DNA from: Microbacterium hydrocarbonoxydans
GTDB taxonomy: Bacteria; Actinomycetota; Actinomycetes; Actinomycetales; Microbacteriaceae
Direction: 5' to 3'
Assembly: GCF_000956475.1 (NCBI RefSeq)
Contig: NZ_JYJB01000003.1
Coordinates: forward strand, 1-64,000
DNA: 64,000 nt
Shown: positions 56,318 through 63,915 of the stretch, in pieces
Layout of the letters: each line of letters begins with the position of its first letter
Position numbering within the stretch: the stretch's first letter is position 1
Program-made: the position numbers and the translations under genes
The notes under the pieces: model-generated
What the model was told of the DNA's origin: nothing
The model's input: the letters and a program-made list of their open reading frames with translations, nothing else
Databases searched by the model: none

Positions 56318-56899
56318 ATGAGCAGAGCGCTTCTCATCGTCGACGTCCAGAACGATTTCACCGAGGGCGGCGCACTTGCCGTCGCTGGCGGAGATGCCGT
56401 GGCATCCGCCGTGTCCGCCTTCCTCGAGGCGCACGCCGCCGACTACGAGGTGATCATCGCCTCCCGCGACTGGCACGACGCCGCAGGCGACAACGGCGGC
56501 CATTTCGCCGCGGAGCCGGATTACGTCGACTCGTGGCCGGTGCACTGCGTCGCGGGCACCCCAGGAGCGGACTACGACCCGCTGCTGGTCACGGATGCCG
56601 TCACCCACCACGTCCGCAAGGGGCAGGGCGAGCCCGCCTACTCGATGTTCGAGGGCGTGACGGATGCCGGCGACACGGTGGGGGCCGTGCTGACGCAGGC
56701 GGGCGTGCTGAGCGCGGATGTGGTCGGCATCGCGACGGACCACTGCGTGCGCGCCTCGGCGCTGGATGCGCTCGCGCACGGTGTGCGGGTGCGGGTCTTC
56801 ACCGACTTGATCGCCGGTGTGGCACCCGAGACCAGCACCGCCGCCCTCGCCGAGCTCGCTCATGCAGGAGCGGAACTCGCCGAGAGCGTACAGGCGTGA
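56318..56899 (+). CDS. pncA: Nicotinamidase / isochorismatase-fold amidase
   Basis: A 193-residue cysteine hydrolase with the catalytic triad Asp9 (LIVDVQNDF), Lys101 (VRKGQGEPAYS) and Cys143 (GIATDHCVRASA), and metal ligands in SRDWHD and GHF. The length and WPVHCVAGTPGA segment match nicotinamidases, which convert nicotinamide to nicotinate for NAD recycling. ATG 56318 is six bases after TACGCT (56306-56311), leaderless. Overlaps the DUF1697 gene. Confidence 0.9.
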   Translation: MSRALLIVDVQNDFTEGGALAVAGGDAVASAVSAFLEAHAADYEVIIASRDWHDAAGDNGGHFAAEPDYVDSWPVHCVAGTPGADYDPLLVTDAVTHHVRKGQGEPAYSMFEGVTDAGDTVGAVLTQAGVLSADVVGIATDHCVRASALDALAHGVRVRVFTDLIAGVAPETSTAALAELAHAGAELAESVQA

Positions 56900-57438
56900 C
56901 CGCCGACCGCTGCGCCCTGCTTCTGCGGGCGGTGAACCTCGGCGGGCGCAATCGTGTGCCCATGGCGGAGCTGCGTCGACTGCTCGAGGAGCGCACCGAG
57001 CTCACCGGTGTGTCGACCTTCATCGCGAGCGGCAACATCATCTGCGACGATCCGGGGGACATCGACCGCACGTGCGCCGAGGTGCGGGCGCTGATCGCCG
57101 CCGAGTTCGGTGTGGATACGCCTGTGATCGCGCGTACGCATTCCGAGCTGCTGGCGGCACTCGCCGAGAACCCGTTCCCTGATGCGGCGCAGGACAAGCT
57201 CCTGCACGTGATGTTCCTCGAGAGGCCTGCGGCAGACGGGGCGATCGAAGCGCTCGAGCAGCGCCTGCAGCCGGGGGAGAGGATCGCCCTGGTCGGTGCC
57301 GACCTCTGGATCGACTACGCCGAGAGAGGCGTGCACAGCTCGAAGCTGACCAAGGCTGTGCTCGACAAGGCGCTGGGAGTCGAGGGGACCGCGCGCAACG
57401 TGCGCACGGTGCGGACGCTGGCCGAGCTCACCGTCTGA
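56896..57438 (+). CDS. DUF1697 domain-containing protein
   Basis: A 180-residue protein starting VTADRCALLLRAVNLGGRNRVPMAELR, with the DUF1697 signature (LLRAVNLGGxNxVPMAELR, TFIASGNI, VHSSKLTKAVLDKALG). No biochemical function is established for the family. GTG 56896 overlaps the pncA stop (GTGA). Confidence 0.9.
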   Translation: MTADRCALLLRAVNLGGRNRVPMAELRRLLEERTELTGVSTFIASGNIICDDPGDIDRTCAEVRALIAAEFGVDTPVIARTHSELLAALAENPFPDAAQDKLLHVMFLERPAADGAIEALEQRLQPGERIALVGADLWIDYAERGVHSSKLTKAVLDKALGVEGTARNVRTVRTLAELTV

Positions 57439-57628
57439 GGGTTCGACTCAGCGCGGTGGGCGGCATCGACGGATGCTGCTCCACGTCGACGCGGCGGGTA
57501 CCGCAGTCTCCGCAGCGGACGTACAGCACGGTCCCTTCGCTCGTGCGGTGCCTGGACTCTACAGACCACGCGTGCTCATGCGCGGTGATGATCGGCTGAG
57601 GGATCGGGCGGGTGTGCAATGCGGTCAT
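57428..57628 (-). CDS. Small CxxC protein, possible zinc ribbon
   Basis: A 66-residue protein from ATG 57628 with HEHAWSVESRHRTSEGTVLYVRCGDCGTRRVDV. The CGDC pair with upstream His residues looks like a half zinc ribbon. Similar small proteins occur in actinobacteria without assigned function. Its 3' end overlaps DUF1697 by 11 bases tail to tail. Confidence 0.6.
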   Translation of the reverse strand: MTALHTRPIPQPIITAHEHAWSVESRHRTSEGTVLYVRCGDCGTRRVDVEQHPSMPPTALSRTLRR

Positions 57629-57653
57629 GCATCCAGCGTGATGTAATGGCCTT

Positions 57654-58181
57654 ATGCATCTCAACCCTTACGGCGAGTATGCGGTTCTGCTCGCTGCATC
57701 CCTCGCGAACGACTGGCCGGCAGATCGCGCGGGGATCGAAGCGCGCACGCTGGAGGGTGGCATGACGATGGTCTTCCCGCCTGCGCCGAACGATCATGCG
57801 CAGGTGCGGGCTGTGATCGACGACTGGCTGCGCGTCGTGGACGAGAACGATCCGGCGACGAGGGCGGAACTGCTGAACGCCCAGATGGCATCGGCAGGCG
57901 CATACCCTCGGCTCACGAATCATGATGGCGAGGGCTGGCACCTGCACTATCGCGACGACGTGCAGTCGCTGCCGTACGTCCTGCGAGCGATCATCAACGT
58001 CGGAACGTCTCTGCACCTCGTCACCCGAGGCATGGACCGGCTGTCACGCTGCGAGGCGTCTCCGTGCACGAACGTCGTGGTCGATGTGACCCGCAACGGC
58101 CGTCAGAGGTTCTGTTCGGTCCGCTGCGCGAACCGCGCAGCCGTGCGCCGACATCGTGCGCGTGGTCATTCGGCGGAGTGA
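57654..58181 (+). CDS. CGNR zinc-finger (ABATE-domain) putative regulator
   Basis: A 175-residue protein: an N-terminal ABATE-like domain (NPYGEYAVLLAASLANDW) and a C-terminal CGNR zinc finger CEASPCTNVVVDVTRNGRQRFCSVRCANRAAVRRHR, in which the usual CGNR reads CANR. Such proteins are considered stress-related transcription regulators. It is divergent from the small CxxC gene (25 bases apart). Its 3' end overlaps the HNH gene tail to tail by 16 bases. Confidence 0.85.
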   Translation: MHLNPYGEYAVLLAASLANDWPADRAGIEARTLEGGMTMVFPPAPNDHAQVRAVIDDWLRVVDENDPATRAELLNAQMASAGAYPRLTNHDGEGWHLHYRDDVQSLPYVLRAIINVGTSLHLVTRGMDRLSRCEASPCTNVVVDVTRNGRQRFCSVRCANRAAVRRHRARGHSAE

Positions 58182-58627
58182 GCCGCCCAAGCCACCGACC
58201 GCCAATTCGGTCCCATCCGCTCGTATGTGACGATCGCGTGGCAGTTCCGACAACGCACGTCGCATTTGTCGATCTCGCTCGCGATCACGGTGATGCTGTG
58301 GCCGTTGCGTACCAACCGCATGACCTCATCGCGTTTCTCCGCCCGAGGGCGGTGATCGAAATCGAGGACGCGGATGTCCGACTCGCCGCAGTCTACGCAC
58401 GGATGGTCCAGGAGATGCGCGGACACGAAGGCGATACTCGCTGCCTGTTGCGCTCTTGTGCGTGCACGGATCACGGCGACGTGGTGCTCGCGATTCCGCT
58501 CGTAATAGCGACGTGACGACTCTCGATTGCACGTTCGGCAGACTTCTTGGTGTCCGTCGGCGCTCGATCGTTTTCGATTGAACTCATCGAGTGCCTTGCG
58601 GACGCCGCACGTTCCGCAGCGTTTCAT
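58166..58627 (-). CDS. HNH endonuclease-like zinc protein
   Basis: A 153-residue protein with an N-terminal four-Cys ribbon (Cys4, Cys7, Cys30, Cys33) and a C-terminal HNH core: CVDCGESDIRVLDFDH (Cys77, Cys80, Asp91-His92) and CDVRCRNCHAIVT (Cys126, Cys129, His130). HNH proteins cut DNA in homing, restriction or phage contexts. ATG 58627 lies 44 bases downstream of an intron-bearing tRNA-Lys on the same strand, with no obvious terminator between. TAGGTT seven bases before the start may be its own -10. A homing role for that intron is possible but unproven. Confidence 0.82.
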   Translation of the reverse strand: MKRCGTCGVRKALDEFNRKRSSADGHQEVCRTCNRESSRRYYERNREHHVAVIRARTRAQQAASIAFVSAHLLDHPCVDCGESDIRVLDFDHRPRAEKRDEVMRLVRNGHSITVIASEIDKCDVRCRNCHAIVTYERMGPNWRSVAWAAHSAE

Positions 58628-58671
58628 GAATTGAAACCTAGTTGCCGGTACCGACATCCTGCTTTTCACGG

Positions 58672-58963
58672 TGGGCCCCGAGGGGCTCGAACCCTCGACC
58701 CGCGGATTAACCTGCCACTTCGGCTTTCGCCGCCGCCCCGCAGGGCGTTCGTGGTCTGGACTGTCCCTTCACCATGGCTTTCGCTGTAGGTGCCACCCGT
58801 CCAGTCTCTACACCTTCCGGACTCGCGTCCGGCTTGGCTCGGGATTGCCAACTGGTCTCCCAGGAAGGGTTCCCCGACTTTGAGTGGTGTCATCCCCGGA
58901 GTTTCCCCCGAGGCGCTCCTATTCTGTTGAAGTCCGATGCTCTGCCAACTGAGCTAGAGGCCC
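58672..58963 (-). tRNA. tRNA-Lys (anticodon TTT) interrupted by a group I intron
   Basis: The 5' exon (58963-58930, 34 nt) runs GGGCCTC, TA, D arm, TCGGA, CTT. The 3' exon (58710-58672, 39 nt) runs TTAATCCGC, variable loop, T arm GAGGGTTCGAGCCCCTC, GGGGCCC and discriminator A. Joined, they give a 73-nt tRNA with the loop CTTTTAA, anticodon UUU. The acceptor stem pairs fully, with one U-G pair. The interruption falls between anticodon positions 34 and 35. CCA is not encoded. A -10 box TAGACT on the minus strand (58979-58974) predicts a start just before the 5' exon. U27-C43 is an apparent stem mismatch. Confidence 0.9.
58711..58929 (-). ncRNA. Self-splicing group I intron (IC3-like) in tRNA-Lys
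   Basis: The 219-nt insertion has the ordered conserved elements of a group I catalytic core: Q GGCAATCCCGAGCCAAGCC (58849-58831), R starting GTGTAGAGACTGGACG (58813-58789), and S GAAGGGACAGTCCAGACC (58770-58753), with CTGGAC and GTCCAG able to form P7. Compact hairpins CCGGAC-GCGA-GTCCGG and CGGC-GAAA-GCCG have GNRA loops. The 5' exon ends in U and the intron ends in G, as splicing chemistry requires. The Q and R elements closely resemble those of cyanobacterial and plastid tRNA-Leu introns. It contains no ORF of its own. Confidence 0.92.
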
Positions 58964-59093
58964 GTGTGCTTCCAGTCTATGCGCACGAGCAGGGCCGCCG
59001 GCGACACCGAGTTCGCCGACGGCCCTGCCGTTCCTCTCACCGTCATCCCCCGATGGGTGAGAGCGCCGAGCTCCCCAGCCCGGCGTCCCCGCC

Positions 59094-59747
59094 TTACTGG
59101 GCCGGGGGCATCAGCACGGTGTCGATCAGGTACACCGTGGCGTTCGCGGTCTGCACGCCGCCGCAGACGATCTTGGCGTCGTTCACCATCCAGTCGTCGC
59201 CGCTGCCGGTGACGTCGAGATCCGCTCCCTGCACCGTCGTGTGCATCCCCTCGATGTCGGACGGCTCGATCTGACCGGGAACCACGTGGTACGTGAGGAT
59301 CGAGCTCAGCGTCGCGCTGTCGGTCTTGAGAGCCTCGATCGTGGCGGGGTCGATCTTCGCGAAGGCGTCGTCGACCGGTGCGAACACCGTGAACTCACTG
59401 CCGTTGAGCGTGTCGACGAGGTTCACGTCGGGGTTGAGCTGACCGCTGACGGCGGCGACGAGCGTCGTGAGCATCGGATTGTTGGATGCGGCGACCGCGA
59501 CCGGATCCTGCGACATGCCCTGGATCGAGCCCGCGCCGTCAGGGACGGCCTCGGCGTATGCGGCGCAACCCGGGCCGACGAGGTTCGCTGCCGGATCCAT
59601 GGTGTCGGGAGCGGCGTCGGACGATTCGGGCGCCGAGGGCTTGGGGGACTCCGCCGCGGGAGTGCCGCCCATCGAGCATCCGGAGAGCAGGAATGCGCTC
59701 GCCAGCGTGAGGGTGAGTGCTGCGGTGACCTTCTTGGTGCTGAACAT
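59094..59747 (-). CDS. Fasciclin-domain lipoprotein (MPT83/MPT70-like)
   Basis: A 217-residue exported protein: lipobox LSGC (Cys24), a Ser/Pro/Ala-rich tether, and one FAS1 domain (about 75-215; [33 protein letters not shown]). It resembles the mycobacterial MPT83/MPT70 antigens controlled by SigK. GAAGGAG precedes ATG 59747. Its promoter mirrors that of the divergent dipZ gene. The 130 bases between its stop and tRNA-Lys hold a CTCTCACC/GGTGAGAG hairpin (59034-59063), possibly its terminator. Confidence 0.9.
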   Translation of the reverse strand: MFSTKKVTAALTLTLASAFLLSGCSMGGTPAAESPKPSAPESSDAAPDTMDPAANLVGPGCAAYAEAVPDGAGSIQGMSQDPVAVAASNNPMLTTLVAAVSGQLNPDVNLVDTLNGSEFTVFAPVDDAFAKIDPATIEALKTDSATLSSILTYHVVPGQIEPSDIEGMHTTVQGADLDVTGSGDDWMVNDAKIVCGGVQTANATVYLIDTVLMPPAQ

Positions 59748-59792
59748 CTCGAGCTCCTTCAGAACTGAGCCACGGCCTCTCCGTGGCGTCGA

Positions 59793-59870
59793 CCTCTGTT
59801 CGGAGCCCGCGCGGATTCGGATGGGAAGTCGTGGAATCCAATCCGTTCGGGGTGTCAGCGCGAACAGAGG
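59793..59870. promoter_or_regulatory. Divergent SigK-type promoters for the fasciclin gene and dipZ
   Basis: On the plus strand ATCC (59841-59844), 16 bases, then CGAACAGAGG (59861-59870). On the minus strand ATCC (59822-59819), 16 bases, then CGAACAGAGG (59802-59793). The two lie back to back and are identical in motif and spacing. They fit the ECF-type layout of the CCATCC / CGAAT promoters described for mycobacterial SigK. The minus-strand site reads CCATCC in full. A hairpin CCACGG/CCGTGG (59770-59786) lies in the fasciclin leader. Confidence 0.75.
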
Positions 59871-59890
59871 GGGACAGAAGCGAGGACCCC

Positions 59891-61603
59891 ATGGACCTGA
59901 TCATCATCGGCCTGCTCGGCGGGCTCATCACCGGCATCTCGCCGTGCATCCTGCCCGTACTGCCGGTCATCTTCCTGACCGGGGGAGCGCAGTCGGCGAA
60001 GTTCGACGGAGAGGTGGTGCCCGCGAAGCGCAGCAGGCCCTACCTCGTGATCGCGGGACTGGTCCTGAGCTTCACTCTCGTGACGCTGGGAGGATCCCTG
60101 CTGCTGGGCCTGCTGAACCTGCCGCAGGACATCATCCGCTGGGTCGGCATCGCGGTGCTGGTCGTCATCGGCGTCGGGCTGATCGTGCCGCGATTCGAGC
60201 GGATCCTGGAACGACCCTTCCAGCGCTTCGGGCAGCGCGAGGTGAAGAACCGGGGCAACGGCTTCGGTGTGGGCCTGGCACTCGGCGCCGTGTTCGTCCC
60301 GTGCGCCGGCCCTGTTCTCGCGGCCATCATCGTCGCCGGCTCCACAGGACGGATCGGCGCAGGCACGGTGCTGCTCACTGTGTCCTTCGCGATCGGCGTC
60401 GCCGTTCCGCTTCTCGTTTTCGCCCTGGCCGGAAGGAGCGTCATCGAGCGCATCCGCGCCTTCCGATCCAAGGAGCGCGCACTGCGCATCGCGGCGGGTG
60501 TCGCGATGATCGCTCTCGCGGTCGGGCTGGTGTTCAACGTGCCTCAGGCCCTGCAGCGACTCCTTCCCGACTACACCTCGCCGCTGCAGCAGGAACTCGC
60601 CGATTCGGAGGAGGTCTCTGACGCCCTCGACCTGGGCGGGCTGGTCACCGAGGAGAACAAGGATCTCGACAAGTGCACGAACGGGGCCGAGGAGCTCGAG
60701 TCCTGTGGCACGGCGCCATCGATTGCCGGAATCCAGCAGTGGCTCAACACCCCGAACGGCCAGGCCGTCGAACTCGAGAGCCTTCGCGGAAAGGTCGTGC
60801 TGATCGACTTCTGGGCGTACTCCTGCATCAACTGCCAGCGCTCGCTGCCGCACGTCGTGGCCTGGGACCAGGCGTACCGCGATCTGGGGCTCCAGGTCGT
60901 CGGCATCCACTCTCCTGAGTACGCGTTCGAGAAGGACCCTGGCAACGTCGCCGCAGGCGTCGCCGACTTCGGCATCGACTATCCGGTCGCCCTGGACAAC
61001 AGTCTCTCCACCTGGACGAGCTACCGGAACCGGTACTGGCCGGCGCATTACCTGATCGATGCCGAGGGCACGGTGCGGCACATCTCCTTCGGCGAGGGCG
61101 GCTACGCCGAAACGGAGAAGCTCATCCGCGAACTGCTGAAAGACGCCGATCCGGCAGTCGTGCTCCCGCCGGCGACCGACATCGCCGACACGACTCCCGA
61201 TGTGGGCTCGACGACCAGGGAGACCTTCCTCGGCTCGTCGAAGGACGTGAACTTCGCCGGAGACACGGCCTACAGTGCCGGCACCCGCGGTTTCGGCTTT
61301 CCCGGCGATCAGCCGGACGACAGCTTCGCCCTCGAGGGGACCTGGACGGTGCAGACCCAGTACGCGACGCCGTCGGCCGGCTCCGGCAGCATCCGCCTGA
61401 ACTACCACGCCGCCGAGGTCCGTGTGGTGGTCGCGGGGTCGGGCGAGATCGTCGTGCGCGACTCCGACGGCCAGGAGCAGCGCATCCGGATCGACGGGAC
61501 TCCGCGCTCGTACGCCCTGCAGGAGGCGGATGCTGTCGCTACGGGCTCGTTCGTCCTCGAGGTGCCGGCGGGTGTGCAGGTCTATTCCTTCACCTTCGGG
61601 TGA
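59891..61603 (+). CDS. dipZ: DipZ-type cytochrome c biogenesis / thiol-disulfide transporter
   Basis: A 570-residue fusion. The N-terminal CcdA-like membrane domain (about 1-215) has reactive cysteines in [15 protein letters not shown] and [14 protein letters not shown]. The extracytoplasmic thioredoxin-like domain carries [15 protein letters not shown] (CxxC), and a C-terminal beta-rich domain (about 440-570) resembles DipZ carbohydrate-binding-like modules. It passes reducing power across the membrane to secreted proteins. ATG 59891 follows the SigK-type promoter. It neighbours the fasciclin gene as dipZ does mpt83/mpt70 in M. tuberculosis. Confidence 0.92.
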   Translation: MDLIIIGLLGGLITGISPCILPVLPVIFLTGGAQSAKFDGEVVPAKRSRPYLVIAGLVLSFTLVTLGGSLLLGLLNLPQDIIRWVGIAVLVVIGVGLIVPRFERILERPFQRFGQREVKNRGNGFGVGLALGAVFVPCAGPVLAAIIVAGSTGRIGAGTVLLTVSFAIGVAVPLLVFALAGRSVIERIRAFRSKERALRIAAGVAMIALAVGLVFNVPQALQRLLPDYTSPLQQELADSEEVSDALDLGGLVTEENKDLDKCTNGAEELESCGTAPSIAGIQQWLNTPNGQAVELESLRGKVVLIDFWAYSCINCQRSLPHVVAWDQAYRDLGLQVVGIHSPEYAFEKDPGNVAAGVADFGIDYPVALDNSLSTWTSYRNRYWPAHYLIDAEGTVRHISFGEGGYAETEKLIRELLKDADPAVVLPPATDIADTTPDVGSTTRETFLGSSKDVNFAGDTAYSAGTRGFGFPGDQPDDSFALEGTWTVQTQYATPSAGSGSIRLNYHAAEVRVVVAGSGEIVVRDSDGQEQRIRIDGTPRSYALQEADAVATGSFVLEVPAGVQVYSFTFG

Positions 61604-61633
61604 CGCCTGCAGCGGATCGAGAGGGGATGCGGC

Positions 61634-62233
61634 ATGCTGGTGGAGATGGTCATCGACGGGATGGACGTACCCGAGGACGGCACGGCGCGGGATGCCGTCG
61701 CCGACCTCCTCGGGCGCATCGCCGACGGCGATCAGATCGCCTTCGCCGAGCTGTACGACTCCCTCTCCTCCCGCGTGTTCGGTCTCATCCTCCGAGTGCT
61801 CGTCAACCGCTCGCAGAGCGAAGAGGTGCTGCAGGAGGTGTTCCTGGAGATCTGGCAATCCGCTGACCGCTTCGCTCCGAACAAGGGGCAGGGAAGAAGC
61901 TGGGTGATGACGATCGCCCACCGCCGAGCGGTCGACAGGGTGCGTGCATCGCAGTCCAGCGCCGATCGCGACGTGCGGGCGGGACTGAAGGACATCGGAG
62001 TGGCGCACGACAGCGTCGCCGAGCAGGTGGAGCTGGGGATCGAGGGCGAGAAGGTCGTCGAGGCGCTCTCCGGGCTCTCGGAGCCGCAGCGCGAGGCCAT
62101 CGTCCTCGCCTACTACGGCGGATACAGTCAGAACGAGATCGCGGTGCTCGTGGGAGCGCCGCTGGGCACGGTCAAGACACGGATGCGGGACGGGCTGATC
62201 CGTCTTCGCAGCCTGATGGGGGTGACGGCATGA
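61634..62233 (+). CDS. sigK: ECF RNA polymerase sigma factor, SigK-like
   Basis: A 199-residue sigma-70 factor with region 2 (DGDQIAFAELYDSLSSRVFGLILRVLVNRSQSEEVLQEVFLEIW) and region 4 (LSEPQREAIVLAYYGGYSQNEIAVLVGAPLGTVKTRM). Context (fasciclin, DipZ, anti-sigma) and size fit SigK, which drives mpt70/mpt83/dipZ in mycobacteria. GAGAGGGG precedes ATG 61634, 30 bases after dipZ, so dipZ transcription may also feed sigK (positive feedback). Confidence 0.9.
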   Translation: MLVEMVIDGMDVPEDGTARDAVADLLGRIADGDQIAFAELYDSLSSRVFGLILRVLVNRSQSEEVLQEVFLEIWQSADRFAPNKGQGRSWVMTIAHRRAVDRVRASQSSADRDVRAGLKDIGVAHDSVAEQVELGIEGEKVVEALSGLSEPQREAIVLAYYGGYSQNEIAVLVGAPLGTVKTRMRDGLIRLRSLMGVTA

Positions 62234-63096
62234 ACGAGCAGGAGTTCGCGGAGCTCTCCGCGGGGGCTGCGCTGCACGCGCTGTCTCCCGATGAGGAGCG
62301 CCGCTTCCGGGCGGCCCTGGCCGTGCATCCCGAATGGCGGGGCATCGCACAGGACGACGCGGAGGCCGCGGCGACCCTCGCAGACGGCGTCGAGCCGGTC
62401 ACGCCGCCCGACCGCGTCCGCTCGGCTCTCTTCGCCCGCATCGCCGAGACCGCGCCGGACGACGGGTCTGCGCCGGCAGAACGCACCACCTCGGCCGAGC
62501 CGATTCGCGAGCAGACCCGCCCACGCATGACGGAGGAGTCCGAGGAATCCCGCGCGGGCCACCCGGAGGCGGGCAGCCCCTCGCTGTCGACCGCCGAAGG
62601 CCAGGCGGGGACCGAGGCCGAGCGCCTCACCGGCCGGACGCGCAGCCGACGCCTCCTGTTCGCGCTCGCCGCCTGCATCGTGCTTCTCGTCGGGATCGGA
62701 GTGGGAACGATCGCGCTGAACGGGTTCCTCGCGCGGCCCGCCCCCGTCATCGCTCTCGAGCAGATCGAAGGCGCAGCCGACGCGGAGCAGGCCTCGATCG
62801 CCGTCAGCGGGGGAGGAACAGCCATCGCCCACTGGTCGGCATCGCTGGGCCGGGCCGTGCTCGTCACGGAGGACATCGCCGTGCCCGCCCCCGACGAGAC
62901 CTATGAGCTCTGGTTCGTACGGGACGACGGCGCCGTCTCCGCAGGCACGTTCAGCGTGGACGGAGGACATGCCATCGCTGAGCTGAAAGGCGAGATGCGC
63001 GCCGGAGATGCGATCGCGGTGACGGTCGAGCCGGCCGGCGGCTCGCCGACGGGGCAGCCGACATCCGATCCGGTGATCGTCATCCCCACCGCCTGA
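62230..63096 (+). CDS. rskA: Anti-sigma K factor RskA
   Basis: A 288-residue single-pass membrane protein: N-terminal anti-sigma domain (ELSAGAALHALSPDEERRF, about 1-75), a long Glu/Ser-rich linker (about 75-138), a membrane helix (about 141-163) and the extracytoplasmic RskA domain ending IAVTVEPAGGSPTGQPTSDPVIVIP. It holds SigK inactive until proteolysed. The start overlaps sigK (ATGA). The linker is longer than in typical RskA. Confidence 0.92.
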   Translation: MNEQEFAELSAGAALHALSPDEERRFRAALAVHPEWRGIAQDDAEAAATLADGVEPVTPPDRVRSALFARIAETAPDDGSAPAERTTSAEPIREQTRPRMTEESEESRAGHPEAGSPSLSTAEGQAGTEAERLTGRTRSRRLLFALAACIVLLVGIGVGTIALNGFLARPAPVIALEQIEGAADAEQASIAVSGGGTAIAHWSASLGRAVLVTEDIAVPAPDETYELWFVRDDGAVSAGTFSVDGGHAIAELKGEMRAGDAIAVTVEPAGGSPTGQPTSDPVIVIPTA

Positions 63097-63124
63097 CTCC
63101 GCCGATCGCGCGTACCCTGGAGTG

Positions 63125-63751
63125 ATGCCTGAGCACCACCGCCCGATCCGCCGCCCGACGAGGTCTTTCGACAACATCGTCGGCTCTCACGACCCCGCCG
63201 AGGAGACGCGCATCGCGCATGCGACGGCATCCGCTCTGCTGACCCGTGTGCGCGCGGATGACAGCGGCGAGAGCGCAGACCGGCTGGTGGCGTTCACCGC
63301 TGAGCACGGCATCGACGAGATCGCCGAGCTGTGGTCGAAGGCGCCCTCGCGCACGCTGCCCGGCGCCCTGTGGCGTCTGTACGTGCTGCAGCTCGCGATC
63401 CATGGCGATCCGCAGACCGCTGCGCTGCTGTACGAGCGCGGACGCGTCGAGCTGGCCTCGGCGGATGCTGTGGTCGCCGGCGCGCCGGTGCCTGCCGACC
63501 CTGACGAACTCGTGGTGCTGATCGATGCGATCCTGCACGGCGCGTTCCGCGGCGATTTCGCCGTGGCGCTCGATCGTGCGGCGGCGTTCTGCCGTGTGCA
63601 GGCATCCGGTGCCACGCATGTGGCGGATGACTACGAGGCGACCGAGCCGCAGCGGGCGAGCGAGCTGACGACGAGGGCGCTCAGGCTCAGCTCCTACGCA
63701 CAGGATCTTTCGGCCAGCGCGGTGCTGTGGCGCATCGACGGGCTGGTCTGA
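63125..63751 (+). CDS. Conserved actinobacterial protein of unknown function
   Basis: A 208-residue, largely alpha-helical soluble protein (MPEHHRPIRRPTRSFDNIVG...). I recognise no catalytic motif; the length and helical content resemble a conserved hypothetical of Microbacteriaceae. ATG 63125 is exactly six bases after TACCCT (63113-63118), so it is preferred to GTG 63122 and is probably leaderless. Confidence 0.65.
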   Translation: MPEHHRPIRRPTRSFDNIVGSHDPAEETRIAHATASALLTRVRADDSGESADRLVAFTAEHGIDEIAELWSKAPSRTLPGALWRLYVLQLAIHGDPQTAALLYERGRVELASADAVVAGAPVPADPDELVVLIDAILHGAFRGDFAVALDRAAAFCRVQASGATHVADDYEATEPQRASELTTRALRLSSYAQDLSASAVLWRIDGLV

Positions 63752-63915
63752 GCCTGGGATTCGTGGTCCGGATATGAGAAGACCGGGCCGCAAGAACGCC
63801 TCTCGGCGGAAGGCCGCTCGCAGCGGCGAAAATTGGAGCCCGGGGTTATGCGGCCCGGCCAATTGATTGTAACGCGATCTCGCGGGAGCTATTCCCGCCC
63901 TCTAGGCTCGGATTC
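63752..63915. other. Structured intergenic spacer, possible non-coding RNA
   Basis: CCGGGCCGC (63783-63791) and GCGGCCCGG (63850-63858) are a perfect inverted pair enclosing a second stem GCCGC-tcgca-GCGGC (63813-63827). A further pair lies at about 63883-63898 (CGCGGGA/TCCCGC). A multi-branched RNA or a terminator for the preceding gene are both possible. TAGGCT (63903-63908) is the -10 of the next gene. Confidence 0.4.

Noticed and set aside
58666..59274. Short open frames across the tRNA-Lys region on both strands
   Set aside because: They run through tRNA exons and the intron core, which explain the sequence better; no homology or start signals seen.
59855..62350. 831-codon open frame on the minus strand
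   Set aside because: Antisense to dipZ and sigK; no recognisable protein domain.
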